Source: Holosporales bacterium (GTDB lineage Bacteria > Pseudomonadota > Alphaproteobacteria > BNTO01). From it: a DNA stretch of 19,152 nt. How positions within the stretch are numbered: position 1 is the first letter of the stretch; each line of letters begins with the position of its first letter. Positions 1 to 7,169 of this stretch are shown here, piece after piece. The notes below the pieces were generated by a model. It did no database searches. It had not been told where the DNA came from and saw only the letters and a list, made by a program, of their open reading frames with translations. Both the position numbers and the translations under genes were made by a program. The stretch lies in assembly GCA_031257945.1 (NCBI GenBank), contig JAIRNU010000022.1, forward strand, positions 1 to 19,152, written 5' to 3'.

Positions 1-105
1 AATTCCTCCTTTGTATACTGTAAGGAGATTAGCTTATCTGGGTGACCTTGGGGAATAATTTTCACTTAGGACGGCGGCCGTCAAGTATGCGGTGTTGCGT
101 TTGGC

Positions 106-627
106 ATGTTAATGGGCCGGCAAATTGTTACGTTCGAGGCAGGAAGCGAATTAAAAAAGATTGCCGATTCGACTTTTGAAGGTTGTACTGCCTTGCGGAG
201 TATAACTATTCCGTCAGAAGTCGTAAATATAGGAAGTACAGCATTCAACGGTTGTACCGCGCTGGAAACTGTCAATTTTGAGGCAGGTCCCTTAAAACAA
301 ATTCAATGGCATACTTTTCTAAACTGTAGCAGCCTGAAGAATATTCAAATACCAGAGGGTGTTGAGCGTATTGAACGAGAAGCTTTTGATGGTTGTACAT
401 CGTTAGCAAATGTAACACTCCCTGCAAGCCTTAATAAAGCGGAAAATATTTTCTCAAATTGTCCAAATTTAACTACGGTAATATGGGATATTCCACGACC
501 TACAGACAATAAGACTTTTTGCACATTTTTAGAGAGCATGTTAGGGGTGAGGCCTAACTGCACTGTGAAAATAAAAGATGGAACTGAATTCCTATGCAGT
601 GCCACTGCTGGATGGTACCCAAAGTAA
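106..627 (+). pseudogene. BspA-like leucine-rich repeat protein, 5'-truncated remnant
   Basis: The reading frame encodes about 170 residues made of BspA/LRR_5-type repeats. The signature F-x-x-C-x-x-L recurs (FEGCTAL, FNGCTAL, FLNCSSL, FDGCTSL, FSNCPNL), spaced about 22-25 residues apart and alternating with strand-forming ITIPSEV- and IQIPEGV-like segments. Such repeats build extracellular or effector LRR solenoids. There is no signal peptide, no purine-rich ribosome site before the ATG at 106 or 112, and the frame is open upstream only to a stop at 67-69. I infer the 5' part of a larger gene is lost. The C-terminal ~45 residues (after TTVIWDIP) are not repeat-like and may be a natural end. 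A second, full-length LRR_5 protein lies at 7170-9821. It could still be a short expressed protein. Confidence 0.6.
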
Positions 628-968
628 ATAGAGTTCAAAAAGTATAACCTACGCACGAGAAAAATATACTTTAATAATTGTTTAGCTTTATTCTCAGTTA
701 GCAATATATCAAGAACAGCTGTGTTTGCCGCATCAGTTATCTAGCACATTATTTATGATATTTGGTATTAGAGGAGTTTCTCCCGTTCTGAAAAAAATGT
801 TGTGTTATTGTGCTTGCTCTTCCGTTCTTCCTCACATTGCAGTAAAACCTCTGTACCGCAATGAGCTCAACGCATACATTGGCAATTAGCCATTTACAGA
901 ATAGGAACTATGGGCCATTCTCTACCCAAAAGCGGACATCTCTAAATCGCGCTAGAAAAAAAGACGCA
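628..968. other. Gene-poor intergenic stretch
   Basis: No convincing reading frame is seen on either strand. The stretch is AT-rich and contains copy A of a dispersed repeat (661-730, listed separately). An A/T-only stem around 954-978 is too weak to call a terminator. It separates the LRR remnant from the lysK promoter. Confidence 0.6.
661..730. repeat. Dispersed ~70-nt repeat, copy A
   Basis: This stretch matches 15897-15976 almost base for base; the other copy has a 10-nt insertion (a duplicated ctttaaaaaa) and about three substitutions. Both copies lie in intergenic space shortly after a plus-strand gene end. Read on the minus strand, both copies encode a shared short peptide (ANTAVLDILLTEN then KQLLK) without a stop. 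The differences include one synonymous change (ACA/ACT) and conservative replacements, so this may be the residue of a multi-copy coding element. No larger reading frame survives around either copy. Confidence 0.75.
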
Positions 969-996
969 TTGCTTTTTTTGCCAGAAATCGTATCAT
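969..996 (+). promoter_or_regulatory. Probable sigma-70 promoter of lysK
   Basis: TTGCTT (969-974), a 16-nt spacer and TATCAT (991-996) precede lysK. A start near 1003 would give a leader of about 25 nt before the GTG at 1028. Assigned by eye only. Confidence 0.4.
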
Positions 997-1027
997 ACTG
1001 TTGAGAGGGTGCGTTATAAGGCGATTC

Positions 1028-2716
1028 GTGTTTACTCGGGATCTTATCTCGGCAATTCAGGCGACGGTAAAACGTGCATATGACGGCGTTTTAGAGGCGA
1101 AATCGTGGCCGTTCGAAGAAGCGAGGAAGATATTAGCACGCACGCAAAAGGCTGCCTGGCATAAGGATTTCGTCTTGTTGGAAACAGGGTACGGGCCATC
1201 CGGCTTGCCGCATATTGGCACGTTTGGAGAGGTTGTACGGACGATCATGGTACAGCATGCTTTTACCATGCTTTCCGACATTCCTACCAGATTGTTCACT
1301 TTTTCTGACGATATGGATGCATTGCGAAAGGTTCCAGACAACGTACCAAACAAAGAAAAGCTAGCCCAATATATAGGGAAACCTCTGACCTCCGTGCCAG
1401 ACCCCTACGAGCAATATGAAAGCTTTGGCCACCATAACAACGCGATGCTGCGCAGATTCCTTGACTCATTTGGCTTCCTGTACGAGTTCCAGAGTGCAAC
1501 AGAGCACTACAAATCCGGCAAATTTGATGAGATGCTGATAAAGGTGCTGGCTCATTACGATGAAATAATGGCTGTTATGCTGCCTAGTTTGCGCGATGAA
1601 CGCCGAGCTACGTACAGTCCATTCCTGCCAATCTGTCCCAAAACAGGAAACGTGCTGCAAGTCCCGATTCTGGAGACTTTTGGGGATGCTGGGACCGTCG
1701 TTTATAAGGATCCGATTACTGAGCGGTTTGTGGAAGTGCCCGTAACCGGCGGAAATTGTAAACTTCAATGGAAAGTGGACTGGGGGGGGCGCTGGTATAG
1801 CTTTGGAGTTGATTATGAAATGTCAGGGAAGGACTTGATTGATTCGGTGAAGCTTTCTTCGCAAATTTGCGAGATTTTGGGGGGGACGGCGCCAGAAACC
1901 CTTTCGTACGAGCTGTTTTTGGACCAAGAAGGGCGAAAAATTTCAAAATCAAAAGGGAATGGGTTAACGATTGATGAGTGGCTCAAGTACGCTCCGCCGG
2001 AAAGCCTTGCGTATTATATGTTTCAAGCCCCCCGCAAAGCTAAAAGGCTGCATTTTGACGTAATCCCTAAGGCCGTAGACGAATACATCAGTTTGTTATC
2101 ACAGTTTGAAAAACAAGAGGACGCTAAAAAGCTGGATAATCCGGTGTTTCACGTACACCGTGGCCACCCGCCACTTGCCGATAACATAATTTCTTTCAAT
2201 GTTTTGCTCAATTTGGCGTCGGTCTGTGGGGCGGAAACGGCGGAAGTAATGTGGGGTTTTGTAAATAAGTATATTCCTGAGGCCTCCCCGGAAACTGCGC
2301 CTATTTTGGACCACTTAATCCACTATACCATTGCTTATTACCATGATTTTGTAAAACCACAGTTACACTATAGGGCCCCCTTGGATTTTGAGAAGCCTGC
2401 CCTGTATGACCTGCTCAACGCTTTACAAATTGCGGAAAAGGAGATTTCTGCAGACGACTTGCAAACGATAATCTTTGACGTCGGGAAAAGGAACGATTTT
2501 GATAATTTGCGCCAGTGGTTCCAGTCGTTGTATGAGATATTGCTGGGGAATACGGAGGGGCCGCGGCTAGGGTCATTCATCGCGCTTTATGGCGTGGAAA
2601 ATATGGTGAATCTGATATCAGAGAAGCTGGTGGAAAAAGATTGCGATTGCTGCACGATGATTGTAGGTTTCCGAAATGGCCAAAAGGAGCGGGAAAACTG
2701 GGCAAATGATGATTAA
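1028..2716 (+). CDS. lysK: Lysine--tRNA ligase, class I
   Basis: Charges tRNA-Lys with lysine in the cytoplasm. This is the class I (archaeal-type) enzyme, which replaces class II LysS in many Alphaproteobacteria. The Rossmann-fold signature is present: the HIGH-type motif in ETGYGPSGLPHIGTFGE near residue 60 and the KMSKS-type motif KISKSKGN near residue 303. The family-typical blocks ATYSPFLPICPKTG, PVTGGNCKLQWK and NEGPRLGSFIALYG follow. At about 562 residues the length is normal. I chose GTG 1028 because AAGG lies 7-8 nt upstream; the frame can be opened to TTG 1001, but that codon has no ribosome site and adds residues not usual for the family. The last ~25 residues (rich in Cys, then charged) extend past the usual end. 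pgpA follows 16 nt downstream. Confidence 0.95.
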   Translation: MFTRDLISAIQATVKRAYDGVLEAKSWPFEEARKILARTQKAAWHKDFVLLETGYGPSGLPHIGTFGEVVRTIMVQHAFTMLSDIPTRLFTFSDDMDALRKVPDNVPNKEKLAQYIGKPLTSVPDPYEQYESFGHHNNAMLRRFLDSFGFLYEFQSATEHYKSGKFDEMLIKVLAHYDEIMAVMLPSLRDERRATYSPFLPICPKTGNVLQVPILETFGDAGTVVYKDPITERFVEVPVTGGNCKLQWKVDWGGRWYSFGVDYEMSGKDLIDSVKLSSQICEILGGTAPETLSYELFLDQEGRKISKSKGNGLTIDEWLKYAPPESLAYYMFQAPRKAKRLHFDVIPKAVDEYISLLSQFEKQEDAKKLDNPVFHVHRGHPPLADNIISFNVLLNLASVCGAETAEVMWGFVNKYIPEASPETAPILDHLIHYTIAYYHDFVKPQLHYRAPLDFEKPALYDLLNALQIAEKEISADDLQTIIFDVGKRNDFDNLRQWFQSLYEILLGNTEGPRLGSFIALYGVENMVNLISEKLVEKDCDCCTMIVGFRNGQKERENWANDD

Positions 2717-2732
2717 AAGAGGACATCAGAAT

Positions 2733-3254
2733 ATGCTTGGCCTCATCCCCATTTTATTTTGTTCCGTTTTTGGGGTTGGCTTTATCCCCTTTGCACCAGG
2801 GACATTTGGGAGCTTAGTCGGCATGTTTTTAGCAAGATATCTCTACTTTTCCCCAAATTTTCGTATCATAATTACCGCTTTGTTGCTGCTCTTGGTTTTA
2901 TTGTCTTTACCATTAGTAAAAAACGTTCTAAAAAACCCACCGCAAAAGTGGGGCGCAAAAAATCGGCCGGACAAGGCTTTTGACCCGTCCTATGTAGTAA
3001 TTGACGAAGTAATTGGTCAACTGCTTACAATACTTATAGTATCGTTTGCTGTTGAGCTTACTACTTATATTTTTTCGATGTGCTTCTTTGCTTTCCGGGT
3101 ATTCGATATTCTAAAGCCATGGCCTATCCGGCAAATAGAATTATTTTTTGATGGAAAAGAAAAGTACAGGCCTGCCGGTATTGTTATAGACGATGTAATA
3201 GCAGGAGTATTGGCCGGCCTTATTCTTATTGGCGCGAGCAAATTCCTTTTATAA
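2733..3254 (+). CDS. pgpA: Phosphatidylglycerophosphatase A
   Basis: Integral inner-membrane enzyme that dephosphorylates phosphatidylglycerophosphate to phosphatidylglycerol. Family marks are the N-terminal FGVGFIPFAPGTFGSL, then VVIDEVIGQ, the FRVFDILKPWPI block and a C-terminal GIVIDDVIAGVLAGL helix. Hydrophobic segments lie at roughly residues 1-35, 45-62, 88-130 and 150-170. I chose the ATG at 2733 because AGAGGA sits 9 nt upstream and the protein then begins directly with the family's first helix. Earlier in-frame ATGs at 2676, 2706 and 2709 would add a polar tail overlapping lysK and lack a well-placed ribosome site. At 173 residues the length is typical. It is probably co-transcribed with lysK. 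Confidence 0.9.
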   Translation: MLGLIPILFCSVFGVGFIPFAPGTFGSLVGMFLARYLYFSPNFRIIITALLLLLVLLSLPLVKNVLKNPPQKWGAKNRPDKAFDPSYVVIDEVIGQLLTILIVSFAVELTTYIFSMCFFAFRVFDILKPWPIRQIELFFDGKEKYRPAGIVIDDVIAGVLAGLILIGASKFLL

Positions 3255-3318
3255 TTTTGCGATTCCCGCGGATCTTCCAGTACATACCGTCTTTTGACGC
3301 ATGGGGTGTTGATGTCGT

Positions 3319-3840
3319 CTAAAGTCTGTAACTTTGCGGTGGTAGAGTAAATAGCGGCGGGCCGGTCGCCCTGTTTTCCATTTGTTGGAGTGGCGGCGGC
3401 TTTGGGTTCGGCTTCGGTTTCAGCGTCAGCGCCAGCGCCAGCTTCATCTGGCTGGACACACTTTTTTGTGAAACATCAAATTTTTGTGAAACATCAAATT
3501 CTAAAAGCGGAACAACCGGATCTGGCCCCAGAACTTTGCTATCTATTTGCTGGCCGTCTGAGACGGCGAATACAACAGGAACTGGACTTGCAGAAACAAC
3601 TGGAACTGCCGGAACTGCACAAACGGCAGAAACGACTGGAACTGCACAAGCGGCAGAAACGACATCTTCTTTTTCGACCAACTCCTCCTCTCTACGCTGA
3701 TCAGTCGCAGAGACTACAGCTTTCGCTGGTTTTGCATCGCAAAAAGGAACCGCCGGCTTTACGAGCTTTCCGACAAAAGAAGACCTTGTAAAAACCACGT
3801 TACTATTACTACTACCATTACTAAAACTCACGATAGACAT
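3319..3840 (-). CDS. Hypothetical Val/Ala/Pro-rich repeat protein
   Basis: Unrecognised 173-residue protein. The ATG at 3840 is preceded by AGGGGT 7-8 nt upstream, which decides this start over a TTG seven codons earlier. The first ~60 residues are mixed. Then comes a Val/Ala/Pro/Cys-rich section with near-repeats of CAVPVVSA, then two FDVSQK hexapeptides in tandem, then a Lys/Pro-rich KPKPNPKPPP stretch. Two DNA-level tandem repeats explain this: 27 bp twice at 3611-3664 (25 of 27 identical) and 18 bp twice at 3463-3498 (identical). No signal peptide or membrane helix is seen. The opposite strand is also open (3390-3791) because of the low complexity, but it lacks a ribosome site. Expression is plausible from the start region, not proven. 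Confidence 0.5.
   Translation of the reverse strand: MSIVSFSNGSSNSNVVFTRSSFVGKLVKPAVPFCDAKPAKAVVSATDQRREEELVEKEDVVSAACAVPVVSAVCAVPAVPVVSASPVPVVFAVSDGQQIDSKVLGPDPVVPLLEFDVSQKFDVSQKSVSSQMKLALALTLKPKPNPKPPPLQQMENRATGPPLFTLPPQSYRL
3463..3498. repeat. 18-bp perfect tandem duplication
   Basis: Two identical 18-bp units (3463-3480 and 3481-3498) lie inside the Val/Ala/Pro-rich gene and encode FDVSQK twice. The identity suggests recent slippage; frame is kept. Confidence 0.85.
3611..3664. repeat. 27-bp tandem duplication
   Basis: Two units of 27 bp (3611-3637, 3638-3664) differ at two positions and encode a repeated Val/Ala-rich nonapeptide in the minus-strand gene. The unit keeps the frame. Confidence 0.8.
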
Positions 3841-3990
3841 GACAACACCCCTAAAAAACAAACCACACCAGGCGATTTCTCGCCACCACTATATCGCTAC
3901 TGCAGTTAGCGTATCGGGACTAACAATAAAGCTGGCCAAGCTAGGCCGGACTAGGTTAAACCCCCCGATAATTCATTAGAACATATTGCT

Positions 3991-4023
3991 AAATGGTAAG
4001 CAAGAAAAATTTGCTTACCATTT
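3991..4023. terminator. Strong hairpin after the tandem-repeat gene
   Basis: A perfect 13-bp stem (3991-4003 with 4011-4023, arm aaatggtaagcaa) encloses a 7-nt loop. It lies 16 nt past the stop codon of the minus-strand gene ending at 4040. There is no clean U-tract on the minus side; on the plus side a gtgttttt run follows. I read it as a transcript end or 3'-stabilising hairpin. Confidence 0.55.
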
Positions 4024-4039
4024 CGTGTTTTTGAGGCTT

Positions 4040-5359
4040 CTATCTCTTGAGTTTGTCTATGACGCTGGATAAGTACTTCACAAAGTTAGAAATCTCTTGA
4101 ATTGCTTCTTGCAGGACTTTCTGGCCGGTTGTAATATTTGTGACTCTATCGTCGTGTATTTCGCGGCGTCTTCCGTTATCGAAGTCGTCGTTAAAGTTGT
4201 TGTTCCGGCGCCTATTGTCGCTATTATATCGCTTTTCGCCCCAATCTTCATTCACTTTACGAGCTCCAACACTATGCCGCCTTGCGCTGGTTCTGCCATA
4301 ATTATCACCTTCATCATGGTACCTGTTCCCAGGCTCACTATGCCGCCTTACGCTGTTTCTGCCGTAATCATCGCCTTCATCATGGTACTTGTTACTAGGC
4401 TCACTATGCCGCCTTGCACGGGTTCTGCCATAATCATCGTCTTCATCATGGTACCTGTTCCCAGGCTCACTATGCCGTCTTGCGCGGGTTCTGCCATAAT
4501 CATCTTCATCGTCATGGTACCTGTTCCCAGGCTCACTATGCCGTCTTGCGCGGGTTCTGCCATAATCATCTTCATCGTCATAGTATTCATCGTCGTCATG
4601 TCGCTGGTTTTTAGTTATACGCCTACCAGCGTCCCCATCAACATGCCCTCCAGTATGCCTGCCACTAGGAGCATCGCCAAACAATCCGGCTCTTTGCAAC
4701 TTACGATATGCACCTAAAATGTCCTTATGCGCAGCATCTGGACTCTTCTTCAGCGTATCCATAATTTCGTCGCTTAGCGGTATACCGAAAGACCAAAGGA
4801 AACTCACGACATACTTATTTCCAGTTTCAATGGCTTTTTGCATCAGGCCGTCAACCTTTTCAATATCCCAGCCGTACATCGACAAAAGCCCCGGCAAAAG
4901 AAGCTCATCATCCTGAATTTTAAACCCGACCAACGCCAGTAAATTCGTCTTTATTTCGTTAAATATTGTTGCTTCATTAATATTAAGGTTGAATGCATTT
5001 TCAAGTATACCCCGCGTCGTTATTAATAACAGGCTATTAAGCTCGTGGAATAACTGGCACCCGTCGTAAAAATTGTCCCCTGATTCCATTTGTTGCAAAG
5101 CCTCTAGGATCTCGCGCATCCTTTCAGCCTGATTTTTTCGCTCTACATTGTCGCCATTCCAGCTATTGCTATTCCTACCCTTGCTCGATTTAGCAACACT
5201 GTGCGGGGCATTGCCGCGGGTTCCACTAGGCCGCCTAGTTGCAGAGCTAGCACCATACATGCCATCGCACTGCATAACGGCGTAGACTCCTACAAAAAAC
5301 AAAGCGCTCTTAAGGCTTGTTTGTAGTTTATTTTTTTCGGACTTCATCGGGCGCTCCAT
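4040..5359 (-). CDS. Exported protein with RRHSEP tandem repeats, candidate effector
   Basis: Unrecognised protein of 439 residues. Residues ~5-37 form a signal peptide (basic MKSEKNK, then hydrophobic ALFFVGVYAVM, then small residues near GASS). A Ser/Asn/Arg-rich linker is followed by a mostly helical domain (~80-225). Next comes an acidic/basic repeat of 22 residues, four full units plus a partial one, each with an Asp-rich YHDEDDDYGR part and an ARRHSEPGN part. An Asn/Arg-rich section and a C-terminal amphipathic helix end the protein. RRHSEP occurs four times and a fifth unit has RRHSVG. The motif fits basophilic kinase sites and mode-I 14-3-3 docking (inference). The start is ATG 5359, with GAGGA about 11 nt upstream. 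A TTG at 5377 with AAGGAAG upstream, or ATG 5347, are alternatives. Confidence 0.75.
   Translation of the reverse strand: MERPMKSEKNKLQTSLKSALFFVGVYAVMQCDGMYGASSATRRPSGTRGNAPHSVAKSSKGRNSNSWNGDNVERKNQAERMREILEALQQMESGDNFYDGCQLFHELNSLLLITTRGILENAFNLNINEATIFNEIKTNLLALVGFKIQDDELLLPGLLSMYGWDIEKVDGLMQKAIETGNKYVVSFLWSFGIPLSDEIMDTLKKSPDAAHKDILGAYRKLQRAGLFGDAPSGRHTGGHVDGDAGRRITKNQRHDDDEYYDDEDDYGRTRARRHSEPGNRYHDDEDDYGRTRARRHSEPGNRYHDEDDDYGRTRARRHSEPSNKYHDEGDDYGRNSVRRHSEPGNRYHDEGDNYGRTSARRHSVGARKVNEDWGEKRYNSDNRRRNNNFNDDFDNGRRREIHDDRVTNITTGQKVLQEAIQEISNFVKYLSSVIDKLKR
4278..4585. repeat. 66-bp tandem repeat inside the exported-protein gene
   Basis: Four full 66-bp units start at 4278, 4344, 4410 and 4476, with a partial fifth from 4542. 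Units are highly similar but not identical, with differences concentrated in the acidic part. The period is a multiple of three, so copy-number changes keep the frame. A long open frame on the plus strand here is a by-product of the repeat. Confidence 0.9.
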
Positions 5360-5455
5360 ACTTAAATAATTCCTCAATTAACATTACTTCCTTTTAGGCG
5401 TAAGATTAATGTCTATACTGTTATAGTATGAATAAAAGGTTAATATATTACTAAC

Positions 5456-5587
5456 AGACCTGTTGCAAAAGCTTCGTTCTTTCGGTAATTTTGGCGTCGC
5501 TCCGATGCTCGAATCCTCACGTACGTCAAGTACGCTGCGGTTCTGCTTCGTATGCTCCTAAAAATTCCTCGCTTTTGCAACAGGTCT
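5456..5587. mobile_element. 132-bp palindromic MITE-like element
   Basis: Perfect 17-bp terminal inverted repeats (AGACCTGTTGCAAAAGC at 5456-5472, its complement at 5571-5587) bound the element. The arms continue as an imperfect palindrome to a central hairpin (CGTAC 5520-5524, GTACG 5530-5534, loop gtcaa). There is no coding capacity. Termini with a GTTGCAAA core resemble ends of several IS families, so it could be a non-autonomous derivative mobilised in trans. No clear target-site duplication is seen. A degenerate 30-nt piece of one end recurs at 14271-14300. It lies between two divergent exported-protein genes. Confidence 0.8.
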
Positions 5588-5673
5588 AATAAAAGCAGAA
5601 ATACTTATAAACAATTAGTTAATACTTAATTGGTATCCTTCTTGTGTGAATAACGATTATTGTGGTTTTTCTC

Positions 5674-6693
5674 ATGAGAAATTATTGTATAGCATTTTTA
5701 TGTGCGATATCTGCGGGGGCAGTTCATTGCTCAATACAGGATCTTGACGCGCCAATAGCCCTTTCCAGGCATGAGCTTGCTATTGCTGCTATCGAAGCAA
5801 ACGCTCATCCGCGCCCACAAGAGGAAAGTGTTTTAAGCAAGTTTGAACAGGAAGCGTATCCAGCAAGTGTGCTCTGGAGCCCCCCAGAAGAGCGATATAA
5901 TATTCCTAGGGCGATTGAAATTACCAACGGCAGTTTGCTTGGCTTCGTTGATACTTCTTTAGTTGGTAATTTAATCAGGTACTTATCCGATGACGAAAAA
6001 TTTGGTTTTTCGCATGTTGGTATGGCTGTTGTCGCCTACCCAACAACCATTGTTGAGCTAATTCAAGAATCGCAAGAAAACGGTGGGCTAGCAACCAGAA
6101 AATCGAAGTATTCCAAAAGGCAGCTTGAGACTTTGTACACAGCGTACCCGTATTTGAGGGATCTTAAGGCGGGGGAGTACCCAGAGTGGGAAGAGCTCGA
6201 TGTATTTTGTTTTGAATCAACTGGAAGCATTGGCGAAGTTTTACGCGGGTTTGCGCCGTGTGTGCGGATTACACCGCTATTTGACGTTCTTAGGGAATAT
6301 AAAGGGAACGTTTGTGTGCGGTCTCTAAACGACGCGATCCCATTAGAAGACTTACAGCAGCAAATCATTGATAATCTGGGGATTAGTTACGAAAAAAAGA
6401 TATTTCAATTGCTGCAATCTACGGCGGGAAGAAATGAAAAGGAAGACGAGAGTTCTTGGTTTTGCAGCGAATTAATTGCGTATTTGTACAAAAAGAACGG
6501 CATTATACAGAGCGATATCTTATCAAATAATGTAGTCCCTAGAGAATTTTCGACACGCAATCCTTTTGATTACTTAAGGGATCTGGCGACAGATGAGCAA
6601 TGGCTGAAGATTATCGATGATTTCGATTGTGCGTATTGCTATGCGCCGTGGATATGGGAAAATTACGAAGCGTTTGAGGATTTGAATGTTTAG
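5674..6693 (+). CDS. Secreted YiiX/permuted-papain-like cysteine hydrolase
   Basis: Probable secreted thiol hydrolase (peptidase or amidase) of the YiiX/Peptidase C92 clan, a circularly permuted NlpC/P60 fold in which His precedes Cys. The first ~20 residues (MRNYCIAFLCAISAGAVHC) are a signal peptide. The first core motif is GSLLGFVDTSLVGNLIRYLS followed by FSHVGM, with candidate catalytic His ~114. The second is WFCSELIAYLY, with candidate nucleophile Cys ~264 and Glu ~266. At 339 residues it is longer than the ~200-residue E. coli YiiX; the extra length is a ~65-residue N-terminal extension and inserts between the motifs. ATG 5674 starts the signal peptide directly; GTG 5662 is an alternative, and neither has a strong ribosome site. 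The next gene begins inside its last codons. The substrate is unknown. Confidence 0.75.
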   Translation: MRNYCIAFLCAISAGAVHCSIQDLDAPIALSRHELAIAAIEANAHPRPQEESVLSKFEQEAYPASVLWSPPEERYNIPRAIEITNGSLLGFVDTSLVGNLIRYLSDDEKFGFSHVGMAVVAYPTTIVELIQESQENGGLATRKSKYSKRQLETLYTAYPYLRDLKAGEYPEWEELDVFCFESTGSIGEVLRGFAPCVRITPLFDVLREYKGNVCVRSLNDAIPLEDLQQQIIDNLGISYEKKIFQLLQSTAGRNEKEDESSWFCSELIAYLYKKNGIIQSDILSNNVVPREFSTRNPFDYLRDLATDEQWLKIIDDFDCAYCYAPWIWENYEAFEDLNV

Positions 6694-7156
6694 GCTTTTT
6701 GGTTGCAAGGGGTGCCGGTGGCACCCTATAAATCCTGTAACTTCTGTAAATACAGAGTGTTTGGTGGGGAGCGCGGCGCGGAATAGTGCCGCCTATTCTC
6801 CCGGAGATTACGGGCTTTGCAGGAGGGCGTGGTTTTCTTGGTGCCTGGCTAAACTTTTGATTGTTTGGTGTTGTGTAAGCTTACTGCCTGGCAATGAGAT
6901 CTGCGCCGAATGCAATGCAGGGGATTTTTGGTTAGGAGATAGCGCGGCAAAAAACGAAAAGGAAAGGATAGGGAAATGCGTAGAGTTTATCAACGGCCTT
7001 ACTCCGGAGCAACGCAAAAGCCTGCTTGCTTTTCTCAAACACATTAAGCGTGAAATTAATGATTTTTTTGGAGGAATGCCTATTCCAATAGAAGCTTTGT
7101 GGTATTTTATGATTGTGCATGGGGAGCGGCTAGAAGAGCCAGAGTGGCCAAGGTAA
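6686..7156 (+). CDS. Hypothetical Cys-rich single-span membrane protein
   Basis: Unrecognised 156-residue protein. The ATG at 6686 overlaps the end of the YiiX-like gene by 8 nt and has GAGG 6-7 nt upstream, so translational coupling is likely. The N-terminal half is Cys-rich and includes CKGCRWH (a CxxC plus His). It leads to one hydrophobic segment (LAKLLIVWCCVSLLPG, ~54-69). The C-terminal half is soluble and helical (GLTPEQRKSLLAFLKHIKREI) and ends EEPEWPR. Tight coupling suggests a job linked to the hydrolase, such as an anchor, chaperone or inhibitor (inference). It converges on the minus-strand LRR gene with only 13 nt between stops. Confidence 0.6.
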   Translation: MFRLFGCKGCRWHPINPVTSVNTECLVGSAARNSAAYSPGDYGLCRRAWFSWCLAKLLIVWCCVSLLPGNEICAECNAGDFWLGDSAAKNEKERIGKCVEFINGLTPEQRKSLLAFLKHIKREINDFFGGMPIPIEALWYFMIVHGERLEEPEWPR

Positions 7157-7169
7157 AAGGCCCAATAGC

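Noticed and set aside
91..103. 13-nt match ggtgttgcgtttg shared with 7219-7231
   Set aside because: A match this short is expected by chance in a 19-kb window, and the contexts are in opposite orientation to their LRR genes.
345..704. Minus-strand open frame over the LRR remnant
   Set aside because: It is antisense to clear LRR repeats. Only its first residues, in the dispersed repeat, look coding, and they are noted there.
3262..3315. Minus-strand mini-frame MRQKTVCTGRSAGIAKL
   Set aside because: Only 17 codons, no ribosome site and no recognisable family.
3871..3884. Small hairpin GGCGA-TTTC-TCGCC upstream of the Val/Ala/Pro gene
   Set aside because: A 5-bp stem alone is too common to call a regulatory element.
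4097..4717. 206-codon plus-strand open frame
   Set aside because: It is the antisense of the 66-bp tandem repeat; the minus frame has a signal peptide and sensible repeats, and this one has no ribosome site.
5400..5430. AT-rich imperfect palindrome before the RRHSEP-repeat gene
   Set aside because: Only five paired bases and no convincing -35/-10 pair, so no operator or promoter is called.
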